This document shows, piece after piece, positions 51,034-59,906 of a stretch of 64,000 nt of DNA. A program made the position numbers and the translations under genes. The DNA comes from Crotophaga sulcirostris. Taxonomy: Eukaryota > Chordata > Aves > Cuculiformes > Crotophagidae. Numbering within the stretch: position 1 is the first letter of the stretch; the number at the start of each line of letters is the position of its first letter. Below the pieces are notes generated by a model. That model saw only the letters and a list, made by a program, of their open reading frames with translations, did not search any database and was not told where the DNA came from. The stretch covers positions 124,001 to 188,000 of the forward strand of contig VYZB01000530.1 in assembly GCA_013397455.1 (NCBI GenBank), read 5' to 3'.

Positions 51034-51497
51034 GTGGAATATGTCCAGAGGAGGGCAACAAAGATGGTGAAGGGTTTGGAGCACAAGCCCTCCGAGGAGC
51101 GACTGAGGGAACTGGGGTTGTTTAGCCTGAAAAAGAGGAGGCTCAGGGGTGACTTTATTGCTCTCTACAACTACCTAAAAGGAGGTTGTAGTCAGGCAGG
51201 GGTTGGTCTCTTCTCTCAGGTTATCAGTGACAGAACAAGAGGACATGGACTCAAGCTTCGTCAGGGGAGGTTTAGGCTTGATATTGGGAAAAAGTTCTTC
51301 ACTGAAAGGGTGATTGGCCATTGGAATGCGCTGCCTGGGGAGGTGGTGGAGTCATGAACCCTGGAGCTGTTTAAGAGGAGATTGGATGAGGCACTGAGTG
51401 TCATGGTTTAGATGATGTGTTGGTGTTAGTGTTGGGTTATAGGTTGGATTTGATGAACTCAGAGGTCCTTTCCAACCTTGTAATAGTGTGATAATGT
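51034..51497 (+). mobile_element. CR1 LINE nested inside an older CR1
   Basis: Plus-strand CR1 3' portion. The frame 50926-51357 contains [54 protein letters not shown] and LPGEVVES, the ORF2 C-terminus, here open over more than 100 codons. The coding part ends at a TGA at 51355-51357 and the 3' UTR continues to 'gtcctttccaaccttgtaatagtgtgataatgtg'. The element is about 464 bp, 5'-truncated, and sits between the two halves of a minus-strand CR1, so it inserted later. Its first 100 nt of open frame upstream (50926-51033) is the other element read through by chance. Confidence 0.92.
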
Positions 51498-51550
51498 GTG
51501 ACTCCAACAATTCTCTGGGCAGCCTCTTCCAATGCTTGACTAAAAGCATC
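51498..51550 (-). mobile_element. CR1 LINE, right part of split copy
   Basis: 'gactccaacaattctctggg' and 'cagcctcttccaatgcttgac' continue the minus-strand CR1 that breaks at 51033. Similarity fades at about 51550, close to the start of a plus-strand CR1 fragment. Confidence 0.75.
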
Positions 51551-51570
51551 CTAATGCAAAAATGAAGTTT

Positions 51571-52545
51571 ACAGGAGGTGGAAGCAGGGGCAGGCTATAA
51601 AGGAAGAATTTAGAAACATTACCTAGGCACGTAGGAATTGTGTTAGGAAAGCTAAAACCCACTGGAATGTGATGCGTGCCAGGAATGTAAAGAGCAACGA
51701 GAAAATTTTCTATGTCTACATTGGTAGCAAAAGGCTGAAAAGAAAAAAGTGGGAATATGGTTACATGAGGCAGATGACTTAGAGACAGTGGATGCAAACT
51801 AGACTGTTACTCAGTACAACCTTTGCCTAACTCTTCATCAACAGCATCTCCTGGCACTCTGTAATTAATAATGTGAATGTTAAAATGTGAAGGAGGAGAA
51901 GAACTATTAGCAGTGGACGCAGATCAAGACTGGTATTACCTGAAAAATCTCCATCTATACATGTCCATGGGCCAGGATCCATCTAAGGTCGCTGAGTGAA
52001 AACTGACCAACATCCTTGCAAGGCTGCTTTTGGTCATCTTTCAGACGTAATGGAGATGGGAGGAAATTCCTGATGAGTGAAGAAAAGTGCTCATCTCCGA
52101 TAAAGAATAGAAAAGAAAAGCTGGTAAACTATAGACTTTGTCTCTGGGAAAATCATAAAGGAAGACCTCTTGTAGTACACCTCCAGGCACATGAAGAAGA
52201 AGTTCACTGGATTACTGAGGGTAAATCACACCTGACCAACCAGGTTGCCCTGTGAAAAAACATTTGGAGATGAGGGGAGAGAGGGATGTCATTCATATAA
52301 ATTTCAGCAAGGCTTTCAACATTGTCTTTACTGTGTTCTTGCATGCAAGTTAGGACACTAAAGCCTAGGTGATTGAACTATCAATGGGTAAAAATCTAGT
52401 AGAATGATTGGTGTCAAGAGGTAGAGGTTAAAGGGTCATACTCAAATTGGAGCCTGGTAACAAAGGCGGTGCCAGGGAGGTCTAACCTGGGAACTGTTGT
52501 ATTTAATATCTTTTTCAATGGTCTGGAAAAGGAAGTGACCATGGG
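51571..52545 (+). mobile_element. Decayed CR1 ORF2, linker to RT motif A/B region
   Basis: A plus-strand relic of the middle of CR1 ORF2, a part most copies lack. In order it shows 'gcaggggcaggctataaaggaagaat', 'ttttctatgtctacattggtagcaaaaggc', 'tccatgggccaggatcc', 'gtagtacacctccaggcacatgaa', 'cacacctgaccaaccaggtt' and 'atttcagcaaggctttcaacattgtc', the last corresponding to the DFSKAFDTV reverse-transcriptase motif A region. It then reads 'gggaactgttgtatttaatat', the block preceding the catalytic Asp-Asp. Many stops and indels. It ends near 52545 without the C-terminus or 3' UTR, so it is truncated at both ends. It abuts the split minus-strand CR1 but cannot be part of the nested 51034-51497 copy because the order is reversed. 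Confidence 0.82.
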
Positions 52546-54781
52546 CAAATCCCATGACCCTAACACAAGAAACTGCTTATGTGGCTGGATGTCCGTGAGC
52601 CTCCTCCGTAGTCACTCTTCCTCCCCTTGAACACCCTAGTGGATTTGAACTTTCTATATAGTCTTTCTCAGGGACTTTCTGCCCTGTGTGTTTAACTAGA
52701 GTGCATTACTCTTCCACATCTAGCTCATCTTTTCATATAGAATTTCCCTTTTTGATTTTTTTCTCCTGCTGGAATATCAAGCTTGACCCATGCAAGCCCC
52801 AAGAAAAAAACATTGTTTCAGCAGTAGGGATTAACTACCATTCCCAGTGTATTTAGTTCTTGCAGGAGTTCTACTTTGTCTTACCTTCTTAGTTGGGGCT
52901 GCTAGCAATATGAAGTCCATAAAGATTTATAAAATGCTTGAAACAAAATATTATGGTCCAAATACAACACGATGATATAGCTTCTGTCTCTAATTATTGA
53001 CATTATCATTATGCACACCAACTTCTGCAGAGATAACCTGATAAAATGGGTGACCTGATTAAGCACTTTCTGATTGGACTGAGTGCTTCATACTAACAAG
53101 TCTTCTGTTGTGCTTCTGCACAATGGGGGAATGATCTAAAAAAAAAGGATACAAAGAGAAAAGAGCTGGAAAAAATTACTATAGGGTTACAGAATATAAA
53201 CTGTGTTCTTCCACTGAAATGAACAGGAGTAGAAATGCAATTTGTCATATAAGGAAGAAGTCAGATTCACTAGCATGTTGCAGTATCTTTTTCACTAATG
53301 ACTCCTTAGAGACCTTAATTATGCAGCAGTTAATACTAAATGCAAAATTTACTTAGGAAAGAGGGAGTAGCTACTAATATCATTGAAAACAAGCAAAGAG
53401 ATGATATCAGTTTATATTATGAGTGCATCAAGGCATTCGAGCTGAATCCCGGGAGCAATGCCATTCCATAAACATTGAGGCAGCTCATATCAATATTGTA
53501 CAAAAAGAAAAATTCATTTGGCTCTACCAGAAAGATAAGAGGACATGATTTGTAAGGTCTATGTCATAAGTTAGAGGTTAAGAGGATGCCAGATAACCTA
53601 GACACCAGGCTCACTTCCCAGTGAGGCTCATATGTTTTGAACCACTTGACAGACAAATACTATGTGGTTGTCTGCCTGGGAAGATCAGGTCCATAGGAGG
53701 CCAGGCTATTAGCATCTGAATGTTAGAAGCAACCCAAATAGGATATTTCATTCTGCAGATTTTAGACAAGATTGAGAAAACTTGGCCCAGAAATACAAAT
53801 CTACAAAATTAAGTGCAACATCTCCACACTCTACCCTTGGTAAATATATGTTATATATATCCAATATTTGGAACAATTGTGTAGTATACAGTACTTAATC
53901 TAACAGGTTTAAAGAAATGTCATCATCCAGCTTTTGTACAGTTATATATATATATATACATATATATACAGTTTATTCAACTTGCTGGAGCATCAATTAT
54001 TGCTGAGTTATTGACAACATATTATCTACTTGGCAGGAGGGCATGAAGAAGAAGAGCAGCACTGAAGAAGAATAGAACTGAAAAAGCACCTACCTAGGTG
54101 ACAAAGCATTTAAGTAAAATCAATCATATCTGTACTACGTTTGAGTTGAACTGTCCTTGAAAATGTGAAAATGATCATAAAACTAGGCCTTAAATTCTGT
54201 ACTTTACAAGGATTGCAGATTAATGCATGAACACTTAGGACCCACTTTGTATTTACCCTCATGTCATAGCATATTGAATAGTGGTAGACTACTCACTTTT
54301 CTAGTTTTAGACATCTAATTTTGATGTTCTGACTTGCTTTGATGCATTGACTTACAAACGGTCCTCCAAACTGCATCTGCTAGAGACCTAGAGCAGATGA
54401 TGTAAACACTGTAATGACTGTTTGTATGAAGGGACAGATGTTTCATTGCCCCAGTCTCTCTGCACTCCAAAAATATGAAAATATAAAGTCAAATGCAAAG
54501 TCAACACACATACCTCCCAAAAATATACCATTCCATGCTTCACAAGCAAGGAAATATTTGTAGAACTTTCCAGCTGATGTCCTTTGGCAGCTAACAAGGT
54601 GACCAGAAATATGTGATACATTACAAAGAGTGTTTACCTCTGCCTATCAAAAGAGTCATTATTGGTCCTTTTTCCTATTTTAAGTCATGGATAGAGATTA
54701 TTTGTTTTAAAATATCTTGTGAAAATTTGAATTTTGTTTGAGGTATATAGTTCCTAGAGACTAAAAGAGAATTACCACTAC
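52546..54781. other. Unique sequence
   Basis: No gene recognised. An alternating (TA)n tract is at 53942-53970. Confidence 0.5.
53942..53970 (+). repeat. (TA)n tract
   Basis: A 29 bp, nearly pure alternating TA stretch interrupted by two C residues. Confidence 0.95.
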
Positions 54782-54863
54782 AGTAGTGTGGTTGAGCAGT
54801 CTAAAGTGCTAGATTAAGGCTCCAATCTCTTCAGCGGTATGGGTTTGAATCCTGCTGCTGCCA
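54782..54863 (+). pseudogene. tRNA-Leu(AAG)-like pseudogene fused to CR1
   Basis: The 82 bases align without gaps to vertebrate tRNA-Leu(AAG) as I remember it, with about 17 substitutions, nearly all C to T or G to A, as expected from CpG decay. The anticodon AAG is at 54816-54818 in the context GATTAAGGCTCC. The internal promoter boxes are still visible (A box TGGTTGAGCAGTCTA, B box GGTTTGAATCC). The long variable arm expected of tRNA-Leu is present (around TCTCTTCAGCGG). The acceptor 3' strand ends TGCTGCC plus discriminator A. No genomic CCA follows. CR1 sequence starts within about 12 nt of its 3' end. The stems carry several mismatches, so it is unlikely to be a working tRNA. Either it is a retrocopy joined to CR1 by template switching, or a tRNA gene that a CR1 happened to land beside. 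Confidence 0.88.
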
Positions 54864-55609
54864 GGAAAATATTTTCTAGGATGGAGTAACACTGGGCACA
54901 AGTATAAATTGGGAGAGGAAAAGCTGGAGGCCAACTCTGCAGAATGGGATATAGGAGTCCTGGTTGACAGAGGGCTCAATGAGTCAGCAGTGTGACCTGG
55001 CAGCCAGAAGGCCAAACCACATCTTGGGATGCATCAAACATAGCAAAGCCAGGTGGTAAAGAGACGAGATTATCCTGCTGTATTCAGCATTGGTGCTGCC
55101 TCACCTTGAACACAGTGTGCAATTCTGAGACCCGCAATTGAAGAAGGATGCAGAGACCCCCAAATGCCTCCAGAGGAGGGCAACAAAGCAGGTGAAAAAG
55201 CTGGAAGCAGTGTCCTATGAAAAACAGTTAAGGAATTTAGGTTTATCTAATTTGGACAGAGGGAGGCTGAGGGGACTATGGGTGCCTGAATAAGGGAAGT
55301 GGAGACAGAGGTGCAAATCTCTTCTCCATAGAATCCAGTGATAGGACATGTGGGAATGATTCAAAGTTCCATCAGTGGAGGTTTAGACTGGATGCTAGGA
55401 AACATTTCTTTATCAAGAAGGTTACCAAACACTGCAACAAGCTTCCTAGAGAGATGGCCGATTCCCCAAGCACATCAATGTTACAAAGGCATTTGGACAA
55501 TGCACTTAACAACATGCTTTAGGTTTTGGTCAGCCCTGAATTGGTCAGGAATTTGAACTACATGATCGTTGTCAGTCCCTTCCAGTTGAAATTGTCTAGT
55601 CTAGTCTAG
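54864..55609 (+). mobile_element. CR1 LINE, 5'-truncated, joined to tRNA-like head
   Basis: Plus-strand CR1 of about 745 bp. Landmarks in order: 'tataaattgggagaggaaaagctgg', 'ggagtcctggttgacagagg', 'gcagccagaaggccaaacc', 'cttgggatgcatcaaacatag', 'ccagaggagggcaacaaag', 'ggaggtttagactggatgc' and 'catttggacaatgcactta'. These match ORF2 from just after the Asp-Asp motif through its C-terminus and the 3' UTR. The frame 55338-55556 and others are broken by stops. The 3' end reads 'gtcagtcccttccagttg' and then three TCTAG units (55595-55609) instead of the ATTCTATG-type repeat of the other copies here. The tRNA-Leu-like sequence lies directly at its 5' end. Confidence 0.92.
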
Positions 55610-57544
55610 CTGAATTTTGCTGTCTTCTGTCTTCACGATCAGATGGATTAAGCTTTCAGACTAGGTCACATTTTTCATGATGAACTATGGTTCCATAACC
55701 ACAATGAACCACTGGAGAGGCAACTTGTTTGGGGAACTAAGGTCACAGGGGAAAACAGAGATACAATGCAACTCAGATATGCCCTCCATAAATCATTACA
55801 GTTGAAAGAGGGGATTGTGGAGGTTGTTTTTTTCAGCTAAAACTGGAGATATTTAGATCTTTCACTGAAATAAAAAATGGTTCCCCACCTCACCTCCTAC
55901 CCCTGCAAAATGAACGTTGTCTTTATTTGCTTTAACAACTTGATTAGTGATCTCTGAGCTGTGCATACAGTTAACACAGTAAACAGAAATATGGTTCTGA
56001 GCAACATACTGTTAAAGACCATTTTGGTTCACCCTACTTTCCTTTTCAATAAAAATGTGTTTTCTAGACTTTTCTGATTTATTTGTACCATGTTTTACTT
56101 CCTTGTTAAAGAAGCTGTATGAGTAAAACAACACTTCTTGCTCACTTGCCATTTAAAAATATTACCGTGACTGGCTTTATTTTGGATGTTGTTTTACTCA
56201 ATGGTGCAAAATACTAGATGCTTCACAGTACTTCAGACAGATTTTCAGGAAATATTGACCTTTAAAGCAGCAGTACTCAATACTGCAGTATGATGAGGTT
56301 TGGTATGCATATTGGTTTTATGTTCATTCTAGTGTCACGATAATGTATGAACGGGATGACCCATTCCTTTGGCATGGGTAGCCTATACTGCGTTATAATA
56401 TATTCCTTTCTGGAATATTCCACAGTATTCCTGTCTGTAATCTCAAGCCCACACAGATCACTGATCTTTACTCTTAGGCACTTATGATTTTACCGAATGT
56501 TAAAGGTAGGATAAATGAGGGAAATACTGAAAGGTTATACAACTAACTGCTAAAATCAAAACATCTTCAAGGTTCTCAGATAAAAGCAACAATAATAGGC
56601 CAGCGACAGTTTTATGTATTTGAATCCATAAAGAGTGAAAGCTGTTCTTTTATGAATATTAGCATTTAACATTATGAATAGTTCACAGCATGCCCATCTG
56701 GGCCTAATATTCTCAATGTTTAAATATCATTCAGCAGTTATGAAACCGTCTGAAAATGTTCTTCTCCTGCTGATTCTGAAAATGTATTTATTTCTTGGTT
56801 CTATTATTCATAAATTTAAGTATCAGTAGTACATCTCTATATTATGACTTATTAAACCTGGAAATATTTGCTTGGAAAGTAGTTTCTGTTTGAATACTGT
56901 TCATTAACTTCTTTGAGAGTCATAAAATTAACAATTTTTTGTTTAAATAAGAAATTTTCAAAATTATATGCATCTAGATCCAAGATTTTTATCAGCTCAG
57001 GATACGTGGTAGTCATCTCTTAATTAGACTGAAATGAAGTTACATTTCTATCTCAAATTCTGAACATCACCGACCCCTAAAATCAGAAAAGGAAATTGTG
57101 ATTACTTATCCTGACTTCCTATACAACTTTCCCGTACTGATTTCAGTTTAACTGAGAATATATCTCATAGGAAAAGAAATTAGTCTTGTTTTTCATATTT
57201 TTAGTGATGAACTGCCAAGTGTTCTTTTGTGAACTTTTCCAGTAGTCAATTTCTCAACTTTAAAGTATGCAGATTTTTTTTTTTTTGTTTCAATTTCCAG
57301 ATGTTGGATTCTGTTGTAATTTATTTCACTAGATTGGAAAAATACCAGGAAAAAAATTCACAGAAACTAACTTATTTTAGCCTACAGGGGCAAATACTCT
57401 CTAGATTTCTTCTGTTTTCAACAATCTTTCTCAAGGGTAGTTTCAGAACAGGACTGTGGTATTGTCCAACGATCTTTTTATATTTACAACTGCATGACCC
57501 TAAAGCAATATGCTTTGTGAATAGTCCCGTATAACACAATTAGT
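55610..57544. other. AT-rich unique sequence
   Basis: No gene or repeat recognised. Confidence 0.5.
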
Positions 57545-58180
57545 CTTGAGGCTTTTCTTTGAATCATTTCCAATTTAACAGTCTACATCTTGGATTATGA
57601 ATCCCAGAACTGGACATACTATATTAATAGAAGGTGAAATAGTGTCAAATGCAAAAGCAGAAAAACTCAGGTATTTCTATAAATTTTTCAGATTTTAGCA
57701 ACAGTGCCATTTTCTATATTTATATTCAACTAACTACTCACTAAGATCTCTGTGTCCTACTCAGACATGATGCTTCCCAGGGCTTCAACTCTACAGTCCA
57801 GCATTCTTTGCTCCACAGCGTATGCCTATTTTTCTGGGTTAAAGTGCGTACTGTTTGGTAAAGCATTGTTTAAAACATAGCAGGATGTCCTTTATGCCTC
57901 AATATTTAGCATTCTTTGTTCAACTGCAGCTTTATTGGATTTCTACTTTATTCCAAGTTTTTCAAGATGTTGAATAATGTATGACCAATTAAAAACCAAT
58001 CCTGTTGAGCCTCAGTGAAAGCACAATTGGTTCTGATTACCTGCTTAAAATTGTTGTTTGAATCCTGTGAGTTTTCAGTGTGGTTACTTCAGCTGCTTAA
58101 TCAAATTTACCATGTCACACCAAGTAAATTAACTCCTAGAACTCAAGTAAATCACATCACTAGTTTTGTGGACTAACTCC
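57545..58180 (-). mobile_element. Old CR1/L3-type LINE relic
   Basis: The plus strand follows, with much decay, the reverse complement of older sauropsid CR1/L3-type elements: 'ctttgaatcatttccaatttaaca', 'cccagaactggacatactat', 'aagatctctgtg', 'tgcttcccagggcttcaactc', 'gcattctttgctccac', 'gtgcgtactgtttg', and later 'ccatgtcacaccaagtaaat' and 'agtaaatcacatcac'. The order and spacing agree, but local identity is low and no frame survives. It is similar in age to the relic at 8088-9330 and belongs to a different branch of the group. The boundary with the retroviral leader on its right is approximate. Confidence 0.6.
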
Positions 58181-58199
58181 AGTAGGCAGTTGGGGTTTT

Positions 58200-58644
58200 T
58201 TTACCTTACTCTATGGGCCACTCAAGTAAAATGCCCACAAAATTCCATAAAATTTAGTTCATTTAGTCCATGATTTTGGACTCCATCTGTTATGGTATGT
58301 TCCATGGAGTTACTGGGCAACAAGGCCACCTCAGGTCATGCCACTGCGACACTTGCACTGTTTCTTGCGAGGCTCATGTTCCATTAGTTTGGGTGGTTCC
58401 TGTTATAGTACTTCCAATAACTCAAATAATGGGTTACAAAAATTTAAAAATATATCCATTGAGATCTCCATGCCTAGTCTCTGGATCAGACCCTAGGCAT
58501 TAACACTGCAACAAACTCCTCCCCTTGCCCTTGCTCCATCACAGACTTATTCATGGGTCAAAGTCTCTTCAAAGGTATACCTGCTCCAACACAGCCTTAA
58601 CCACAGCCACCATCTTTTATCTCTCATTATCTAAAACCCTTCAA
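58200..58644 (-). mobile_element. ERV 5' leader / start of internal region
   Basis: Downstream, on the minus strand, of the LTR and primer-binding site. The first 170 bases match in order the leader I associate with avian ERVs carrying this LTR (minus strand 'gatggtggctgtggttaagg', 'gtgttggagcaggtata', 'gacccatgaataagtctgtg', 'ggagcaagggcaaggggagg'). Further on, to about 58200, the similarity is weaker. No gag, pol or env frame is present and the matching 3' LTR is not found, so the provirus is truncated after its leader. It is inert. Confidence 0.55.
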
Positions 58645-58662
58645 GCCCCAAGTTGGGAGCCA
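58645..58662 (-). other. Retroviral primer-binding site, tRNA-Lys type
   Basis: The minus strand reads TGGCTCCCAACTTGGGGC, beginning with TGG and located 8 nt after the end of the LTR, where a primer-binding site must be. It agrees with the tRNA-Lys(1,2)-type site at 16 of 18 positions by my recollection. A lysine-tRNA primer points to class II (beta-retrovirus/ERVK-like) ancestry. Confidence 0.82.
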
Positions 58663-58670
58663 AAAAGGAG

Positions 58671-59206
58671 TCCTGTGGTCTAACCACAGTAAACAGCTAA
58701 GCAACACACACCCTCTTGCTTACTCCCCTTTGTGGGATGGGGGAGTGTATCAGAACGGTAAAAGAGAGAAAACTTGTGGGTTGGGAAAAAGACAAACAGG
58801 TGCACATGCAAGGAAAGCAAAATAAGGAATTAATACATTGCTTCCCTTCAACAGATCTTTAACCATTTCTAGGAAAGCAGGGCTTCATCACATATAACAG
58901 TTACTTGGGAAGACAAACACCAATGCTTTTATTGCTGAGCACAACACCACATGGTATGGGATATACTTTTGGTGAGTTGGGGTCAGCTTTCCCAGCTGTG
59001 TCCCTCCCATCTTCTTGTACACCCCTATCCTACTCATTGGAAGGGCAGTTGAGAAACAGAAAAGGCCTTGGCACTGCGTAAGAACTGCTGAACAACAGTT
59101 AAAACATCCCTGTGTTATCAATGCTGTTTTGGTCACAAATACAAAACATAGCCCCATATGAGCTGCTATGAAGAAAATTAACACTATCCCAGGGCAAAAC
59201 AGTACA
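58671..59206 (-). mobile_element. Endogenous retrovirus 5' LTR
   Basis: About 536 bp. The minus strand begins TGTACTGTTTTGCCCTGGGA and continues 'gtgttaattttcttcatagc', 'cagcattgataacacaggga', 'gtacaagaagatgggaggg', 'cccataccatgtggtgttgtg', 'gatgaagccctgctttc', 'cccaacccacaagttttct' and 'actcccccatcccac', ending near 'gttagaccacagga'. This is the order of a neoavian ERV LTR I know well. The usual TATA position (minus strand, about 58935) now reads CAGCAATAAAAGC, so the core promoter is degraded. The terminal CA is mutated, and no matching target-site duplication is seen, consistent with the internal sequence continuing at 58670. The following primer-binding site identifies it as a 5' LTR. Confidence 0.85.
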
Positions 59207-59295
59207 TCAAGGAATTACCAACGTTAACCAGATGATATTCGAAAAGGTATCTGTTTTGAGAGAATGTGCTTTCCATAAATCATACTAATGACAAG
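59207..59295. other. Spacer between two LTRs
   Basis: 89 bp of unassigned sequence. Its last five bases (ACAAG, 59291-59295) are the left target-site duplication of the solo LTR. Confidence 0.8.
59291..59295 (+). repeat. Target-site duplication, left (ACAAG)
   Basis: ACAAG directly precedes the TG end at 59296 and recurs directly after the CA end at 59902-59906. Confidence 0.85.
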
Positions 59296-59407
59296 TGTCA
59301 TGACACAGCCTGGACTGTCCAGGGGTTTCCCTGCAATGTTTATGGGTTCAGTACTCACCAGGCAAAATGAAGGCAAAACAAAGCCAAACAATTGGTCCAA
59401 AATGGAA

Positions 59408-59413
59408 TTTATT
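59408..59413 (-). promoter_or_regulatory. AATAAA polyadenylation signal of solo LTR
   Basis: AATAAA on the minus strand inside the LTR, about 195 nt after the TATA box and about 110 nt before the LTR's 3' end, a normal position for the R-region signal. Confidence 0.75.
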
Positions 59414-59607
59414 TGTACAGGCATTCTTAGGAATAAGTTTGGCATTGTCTTGCTAAATCTGTGTTAAGGGAGAAGAAAGCAACAGAGAAAGGGAGGAAAT
59501 GGAGAGAGAGAGAGAAACGTGCAAGAAAACCACCTGGGCTCTGGTCCTTCTCTTCTCTCTCCCAGGATGGCGGGTGCACTGCTGCAAATGGCCCCTCTTC
59601 CAGAGTA

Positions 59608-59616
59608 TTATTTATA
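59608..59616 (-). promoter_or_regulatory. TATA box of solo LTR
   Basis: TATAAATAA on the minus strand about 285 nt from the LTR's 5' end. It is the only good TATA match in the element and is correctly placed before the poly-A signal. Confidence 0.7.
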
Positions 59617-59901
59617 GCTTTTGGTGAGCCTGTGAAGTGATTCTTCTAGGAAAGTTCTAGAACTGAGTTTGGAGGTGGTTTAGGGGGCTGTGGTCCGAGG
59701 TGAGTCGAAATAATCATTCTGCCCCTGCTCTCTCTATCGGCAAGACAACAGCATGACCTCTTTTGGGCAGCAAGTGCATCTGGACTGCTTGCAAGAGTGA
59801 GATAAGACTGAAGGACACTGCCTTTGCTGCAGTCAAAAACAAGTAGCTTAAGGCAGGAAATCAAGTGCTTTAAGGCAACCAAAAAGAATTAGTCTCTTAC
59901 A

Positions 59902-59906
59902 ACAAG
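59902..59906 (+). repeat. Target-site duplication, right (ACAAG)
   Basis: Second copy of the 5 bp host target site, directly after the LTR terminal CA. Confidence 0.85.

Larger units (their letters stand above)
59296..59901 (-). mobile_element. Solo LTR, 606 bp, TG...CA ends and 5 bp TSD
   Basis: Plus-strand ends are TGTCATGACA (59296) and GTCTCTTACA (to 59901), giving the TG...CA termini of an LTR with TGT/ACA inverted ends. ACAAG flanks it on both sides. On the minus strand a TATA box, TATAAATAA, lies at 59616-59608 and an AATAAA polyadenylation signal at 59413-59408, about 195 nt downstream. This is the order U3 with TATA, then R, then poly-A signal, then U5, so the sense strand is minus. 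No second copy or internal sequence is attached, so it is a solo LTR left by recombination between two LTRs. A 5 bp duplication is typical of ERVL-class elements; I do not recognise the exact family. The frames within it are not genes. Confidence 0.88.

Noticed and set aside
54782..54863. Functional tRNA-Leu(AAG) gene
   Set aside because: About 17 differences from the recalled tRNA, including stem mismatches and a changed B box, make function unlikely; annotated as a pseudogene.
58671..59211. Target-site duplication for the 58671-59206 LTR
   Set aside because: The flanks (AGGAG left, TCAAG right) do not match, and internal retroviral sequence continues on the left, so none is expected.
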